Both the position numbers and the translations under genes were made by a program. The notes below the pieces were generated by a model, which saw only the letters and a program-made list of their open reading frames with translations, searched no databases and was not told the DNA's origin. Of a stretch of DNA of 64,000 nucleotides, positions 59,089-64,000 are shown in pieces (position 1 is the first letter of the stretch; every line of letters starts with the position of its first letter). The DNA comes from Lutraria lutraria (lineage: Eukaryota > Mollusca > Bivalvia > Venerida > Mactridae): NCBI GenBank assembly GCA_964023205.1, contig OZ026838.1, positions 33,631,843 to 33,695,842 of the forward strand, written 5' to 3'.

Positions 59089-60329
59089 AGAGCATTATAT
59101 GAACTACTATGTATGATGTAAAAAGGTGTTTTTATCTATAGGAGCATGGTTATACTTTTTAAAAAGAATATAATTGTGTATTTAATTAGGCAAAAGTTGT
59201 TCTTGAAATACCAGTTGTAGTGACAACAACATCATGGATATATGTATTTCAAGCCATAATTGTCAAATATCTATACAAAACATACAAAGAACATATATAA
59301 ATGTAAATGTTGTATTGTAAACATAAACAAATCATATATGATTTATCATTACATCTACATTTATATTAGTTAGCAGAAAGCCAAACTGTGTTAATGGTGA
59401 ACCTGATTTATTGTTTGAAGAACTACAAGGTTGTTATATTCCATGAAGGGTCTGCATAAACCATGTAGGATTCAATATATGGAAGAAGTTTTGGATGCAG
59501 TTCATATATTTGTATATATATAGGTGTATTTTAACGTTCTTGTGAAGGTTCATTTTCATAACTTTAGTTTTGACGAAAATGCATTATTTAAAATGCTGAT
59601 TAATACATAAACTAGAACTAGAAAAAGTTTTGATTAGATCTGCATGTATATCAGTTACATATTTGAATGGAAATACCGAACTACACCAGTCTCAAACCTA
59701 CAAAGTACCGCTTTATGTCTGGTCTACATTTCGAGGGTTAAACGCAACAGTATCGTAACTCATACTGAAATAGGAAAGTTACGACAGTGTTGCGTTGAGC
59801 CCTCGATTTGTTCATATTTCTTCCTGTGATCACGGACCAAACAATCCGATGTTTATATTGTAAAAAACATTAAAAGTGGTAGTTATTTCAAAACTAACAT
59901 GGAACGAATTTAAGCAACTAGCCACCTATGTATTCTAATAGTCAGTATCGTTGGTGCCCTTTTATACTTGGCATGATAGTCTAATAAAACTAGTTATGTG
60001 TATCCATTACGTATATTTCTGTTGTTTTCCGCTTGTACGTATTTGTATTTCATTGTGATAATAATACAACATTACAACATAATACAATATTATCTCAGTC
60101 TTTTCAATTAAAAGAGCACATCATTTCACGGCATTCGAATTCGGACCAGTCTTCCCCTAAGATTCGTATTTCGTTCAAAATCTTGATTTTTGTATCGTCA
60201 AATACATGTATCATATTAATGTCTGATGTGTAACTCGTCCACCTTCAAGATAGTGTGGCACAACCACGAAAACATCGACCTTATTCAACAGACTACCATA
60301 TCAACACGCCAGCAAACAATGCTGTACAG
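59089..60329. other. No supported gene
   Basis: 3' flank of gene C, AT-rich. Short frames at 59644 and 60033 have no recognisable features. Imperfect inverted phrases around TCGAGGGTTAAACGCAACAG (59731) and TGTTGCGTTGAGCCCTCGA (59787) can pair into a hairpin. Confidence 0.35.
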
Positions 60330-60830
60330 CTAGTCAGGCAAACACTCAAAAGCAAACCCAGCAGTATCAAAATACAACAACGTAGCATATCTAGATGGTA
60401 CCGCACAGAAACGATCTGAAGCCCGTAACAACGTAGCATATCTAGAAAAGATACCGCCCAGAAAAGGCCTGTGAGCGGAAGCTTTCAGGTGGTACAGAGC
60501 CTTCTGGCACTTCTTTTTCAGTGATTTAATATGGCTAATAAATGAAAGTTTGAAGTCAAATACTAGTATGACTCCTAGAAATTGAAATTGTGGTACAACC
60601 TGATTAGGTGTGTTGTCAATATTAAGACATGGTTCCGGATACGTACCACGTAGATTGCAGAAATGCATTGAAAATTTAAACCCCTTTTTTGATCCGACAA
60701 AGTTTGAAATTATTAAGATATTGTCGGTACTGCCTTTGGACGAGGTTAATGCTTCGAGATTCAAAATATCAAAAGATTCAAAGAAAATCGTCTACATAAA
60801 TGTGAGAGTCAACTCCAGGATTTAAAGCTT
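60330..60830 (-). pseudogene. Non-LTR retrotransposon reverse-transcriptase fragment, minus strand
   Basis: Reading leftward, the catalytic motif IYVDDFL is at about 60787-60801. A stop and a frameshift follow, then an open frame (to 60330) with KFSMHFCNLRGTYPEPCLN, VVPQFQFLGVILVFDFKLSF and IKSLKKKCQKALYHLKA. This order (palm YxDD, then the FLGV...LSF thumb segment and the K-x-K-C-x-KAL motif) is that of Jockey/CR1-type LINE reverse transcriptases. It is 5'-truncated and broken; no endonuclease domain was seen. The last third of the frame (from SRYATLLR) contains an internal duplication (SRYATLL twice) and no longer looks like the enzyme. Confidence 0.8.
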
Positions 60831-63024
60831 TAACTATGCTTTTTATACTAAATGGGCTAACCCACATTTTACAGCCCCCTGTGCCACACCCGTTTCTTGT
60901 TCATGTGGATCTGAAAGTGCTACCCATGCGGACAGGGGAATAAACAGCCACATAATGATGTTTGTTTATAAAAACCTCTTTGGGAAAAGTCTTAATGCGC
61001 AACTGTACCACGTGTTACAGATAAAACTGGTAAAAGCTATTGAGCGATGTTTATTATGATCACTAAGAAAGCCCGACCAAGGAATATATATCAGCAATGG
61101 TAGGAAGAAGGGAATTCACCATTTTAAAAATATATCAAGAAAAAGAGTGAGTACGTTCAAAGAGTATGAATGGGTAAGGGTTTAAGAAATTGATAACAGA
61201 CTTTGTCATGAACAAGTCAAGTGCCGTATGCCTTGTCAAGAGCAGAAGATTTAAGTTCTTTCATTGAGAAGATTTTAACAGTACTTCTCTTGGTTCCAGG
61301 AAGAGAAATTAAGTGTTTTTTCCCTCAGGTCATGTGTGCTTAAAACTTTTGCCTACCATTTTGAATTATGGTGGCCATTTTGGATTCGACTCGAGTGTAA
61401 AACTAAATTAAAATGATGTCATTTTAATACTCAACGTGAAAAATTAAAACATATTTGGTCAAACATGTATTTAATTACATGTATACAATAATTACAGAAA
61501 TTCCCAGTTTTTTCATCATCTCGCTTTTGCACTATGGGATTCTTGGATACTTTTTCTGTTGTTTTTTTTTCACCACAAAAAAAAACTAAAACTGACTTAT
61601 GTACTAATTTATTTCCCCACAATTATGATGATTGGGACATGTGTAGAAAAGAACTGATCACCTGAATCCCAATACTAGATCCTTCATACGCTGAAAAACC
61701 TCGTACTCGATCGATATCCTACAGATACATAAAATACTGAATGCGCCTTGACGCGCATCTGGCAATTCAATTTTCTACACGTGAAATAGTTTTCAGCCGT
61801 TTATTGACGACAACAATATTTCCGATTCGTCTGAGAATTTAACTGAGCGCGCGCTGCCTTTCAAAGCAGCATAACATTAATATTTACCTATAATAATATT
61901 TATTGATAGGATAAACTTGATATCGCAAAAAAATGAACATTACATAGCATGAGCAATTCTTACCAGTTCACTGTTTGTTGACACTGTCCGCGATGTTTTC
62001 GGTTTTGACAGATCCCGAAAGGGTCGAGTTGTAAAATGGACAAATACTTTCTGAGACTGAAATCAGCATGCCTCTTTAAGCATTTCAATATGTATGTATA
62101 TACTGTGTTATAATCCTTTGTCGTATCATTTAAGGCATTAGTTACATAACAATTACTTTACTGAATGTATGAGCTTGAATGGTTTTACTTTTGTTTGAAT
62201 TCGGTAGGATACACCTATATGTAATTAGTGTTCATTCGACTACAGCAGACAATTGTACTAAGAATAATTCATGGATGTTTTGTCAATATTAAGCTATTAT
62301 TACTGGCAACAATTCTTGCGAAGAATTAACTACCGAAAAAGATGAGTTCATCAGGGTTTGAAATTGGTCACTATGGCTTACTAAGACATGTTCCATTATC
62401 CATTCAGGAATATATTACTTGACAATCAATCTTAATAATTCTTAGAAAGCTGACAAAAATAATTTTTAATTTTAAACAACAAGTAGTTTAGTGTAAGCAT
62501 GAATTTCCATGGTAATGCAACATGTAAAATGTCCATTAAAACCATTCATGAACCAAAGAAACAAACAAACCATCGCGGTACAGCATAAATATACACATAG
62601 AAAACGCTAAAGTTTCGCACAAAGATCAAGATACCGCCAAAATGACCCATACTGACCCATTTAGAATCCCCACACTGAATATATTACCACAAATCACACC
62701 GGTGGCCATATACAACTTTACAGAACAGAATAAACAAACAATGAACACAATACTCATGTTTCTCAATGGTTTTTATTATCATTGCGCATGCTCATTAGGT
62801 ACTATATTTGAATTTCTTTCAGTGATACTCATGACATTTACAAGGTACCCTAGTGAATCATAGCGCAGTAATTTACGTGGAATAACTCCTCTGGCTAATG
62901 TTATTTGTAATGTCCCTTTGATCATGTATTGAATGTATTTGATCAATGTCATTTGAAAAGCGATGGATTCTGCCGTACAGGATATAAAGATTAATTAAAA
63001 TATTTGAGGAAAAGATAACTACAA
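60831..63024. other. No supported gene
   Basis: AT-rich. Parts of 60850-61320 may be more of the decayed LINE, but I could not align it to a motif. A 73-codon frame at 62642-62863 has no recognisable feature. Confidence 0.35.
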
Positions 63025-63190
63025 CCGTGGCCTACTGGTTAGGATGTCCGCCTTTGGAGCGGGAGATCGAAGGTTCGAACCCCAGTGAAGACTGTTTAAG
63101 AACTGGTGTGGTTGGTTAAATAATTAGTTAAGTAATGGTAACCATATGCTCATCTCAACCAGGCGTCTGGCAAAAAGAGAAGGCATTTGG
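63025..63190 (+). mobile_element. tRNA-derived SINE
   Basis: CCGTGGCCTACTGGTTAGGA (A box) and CGAAGGTTCGAACCCCAGTG (B box, perfect GGTTCGAA core). A body of about 100 bp with CTCATCTCAACCAGGCGTCT follows. Confidence 0.75.
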
Positions 63191-63525
63191 TAGGTATTAC
63201 ACGCGCAAAAGAAAGGTGTTTGGTAAGCTTACTTGGCTGGCCCTTTCAATAGGGTTGACACTATGATAAGCAAACAGCATTGGTCACTTTGGTGTACTAA
63301 ACGTAGGACTGAACGAGTACCCTGTGACACACGATGATAGAAAGTCAAGATGAGAAAAATCATCTTGGAATGGCGATTCCGTTTTACATATTTTAATGTA
63401 TCGTAAACAAAAACTAAAATCAAAGCTCTGAAGGTTCTGCTGTCGTTCGGAACTACAAAGTAGTCAAAAGTTGAATTTCTTTGTAGAGTGAGGTATTGGG
63501 TTGAGTTTTGGAAAACGAACGATAG

Positions 63526-63645
63526 TTCGCGCATGAATTTTGATGCAGACCAAAGTACTACGCTTTTCTATACCCACCATGCAATTGTTAAAGTTGTTCC
63601 CGTTCCATGTGCTTTCAGTACTTTGACTTATGTTTCCTATCTGAT
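63526..63645 (+). repeat. Dispersed repeat shared with 37837-38000
   Basis: GCGCATGAATTTTGATGCAG, AAGTACTACGCTTTTCTA and CATGCAATTGTTAAAGTTG, then TTCAGTACTTTGACTTATG, in the same order as at 37837. It lacks the insertion seen there after the CATGT. Confidence 0.7.
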
Positions 63646-64000
63646 CACCGAAGGTAGTTCAGCAATTAGCATTTATAGTCTGCATTACCTGCCCCTTCGT
63701 ATACTCAACTTATGCAGAATGTAATATCTCATACATGAAGTCATGCTCGAAGAAGAAATTACACGTAATAAGCATTAAATTAATCGATAAAAAATTCCCG
63801 ATGAACCACTGTTTTGAATATACATGAATGTCCATGAATTCAATGATGACTTCTTTTTGTTTTCATTAGAAGCTAGGAACCAGACTAAATAAGCATATAC
63901 AGTACGTGAAGTAATCCGAAGGAGAGGATTATTTCAGATTTGTTTACGACTGTTTTGTATTGGTCGTTTACGATTTTGCATAGCCATCTGATTTTGACTT
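63646..64000. other. No supported gene
   Basis: AT-rich, with TTTACGACTGTTTTGTATTG near the right edge and a 78-codon frame across the previous repeat. Nothing is callable. Confidence 0.3.

Noticed and set aside
61840..61870. GCGCGCGC spot as a promoter
   Set aside because: Isolated GC-rich dinucleotides with no downstream exon or motif.
63025..63095. Possible intact tRNA gene
   Set aside because: Good A and B boxes, but the cloverleaf is imperfect and the copy continues into a SINE-like body.

Overview
This is a eukaryotic, AT-rich, gene-poor and repeat-dense window, most likely from a bivalve mollusc. The evidence is spliced genes with GT..AG introns, interferon-induced protein 44-like (IFI44-like) GTPases in tandem, several tRNA-headed SINEs, and long dispersed repeats that begin with AGCTCAC and end with a GGCCATCTTGGCCCTCTTGTT-type tail, which I associate with bivalve genomes. 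No bacterial operon, CRISPR array or intact tRNA/rRNA gene was seen. There is one assembly gap of 200 N (34870-35069).

Region 1 (about 1-13,000): a decayed multi-exon HARBI1-type (PIF/Harbinger) transposase gene. Its first intron contains an 8.6-kb foldback-like element (1473-10096) whose inverted ends are built from 57-bp minisatellite arrays. That element in turn contains a second, 4.5-kb terminal-inverted-repeat (TIR) element (3473-7964).

Region 2 (13,000-23,600): two TATA-less-looking promoters face each other (about 14,390 + and 21,015 -). One leads into a degenerate THAP-domain gene on the minus strand. Around them lie a half-kilobase inverted repeat pair, a 2.2-kb TIR element and a 1.3-kb TIR element.

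Region 3 (23,600-35,100): SINEs, a Tigger/pogo-like non-autonomous element, and a 7.4-kb element (27405-34845) with CCCAGCAAACACA ends and arrays of ACGTTGT. It appears inserted inside an older dispersed repeat, and it carries a candidate two-exon, 62-residue gene.

Region 4 (35,100-48,000): MITEs, then a tandem duplication (about 3.09 kb per unit) of a six-exon IFI44-like GTPase gene. Both copies are open (302 aa each), and each has the same 249-bp MITE upstream. A 51-bp-type minisatellite has grown from the 3' flank of the second copy, followed by a decayed P-loop relic of another copy.

Region 5 (48,000-64,000): a 2.2-kb TIR element rich in CAACGGGACAA motifs, several MITEs and SINEs, large palindromes, a third open IFI44-like gene (303 aa, more diverged) and a broken non-LTR retrotransposon fragment. 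An ISRE-like site (GAAACCGAAA) lies upstream of this third gene.

The only clearly intact protein-coding genes are the three IFI44-like GTPases, which are candidate innate-immunity genes. Almost everything else is transposon-derived. All calls were made by reading the sequence; no database search was run.
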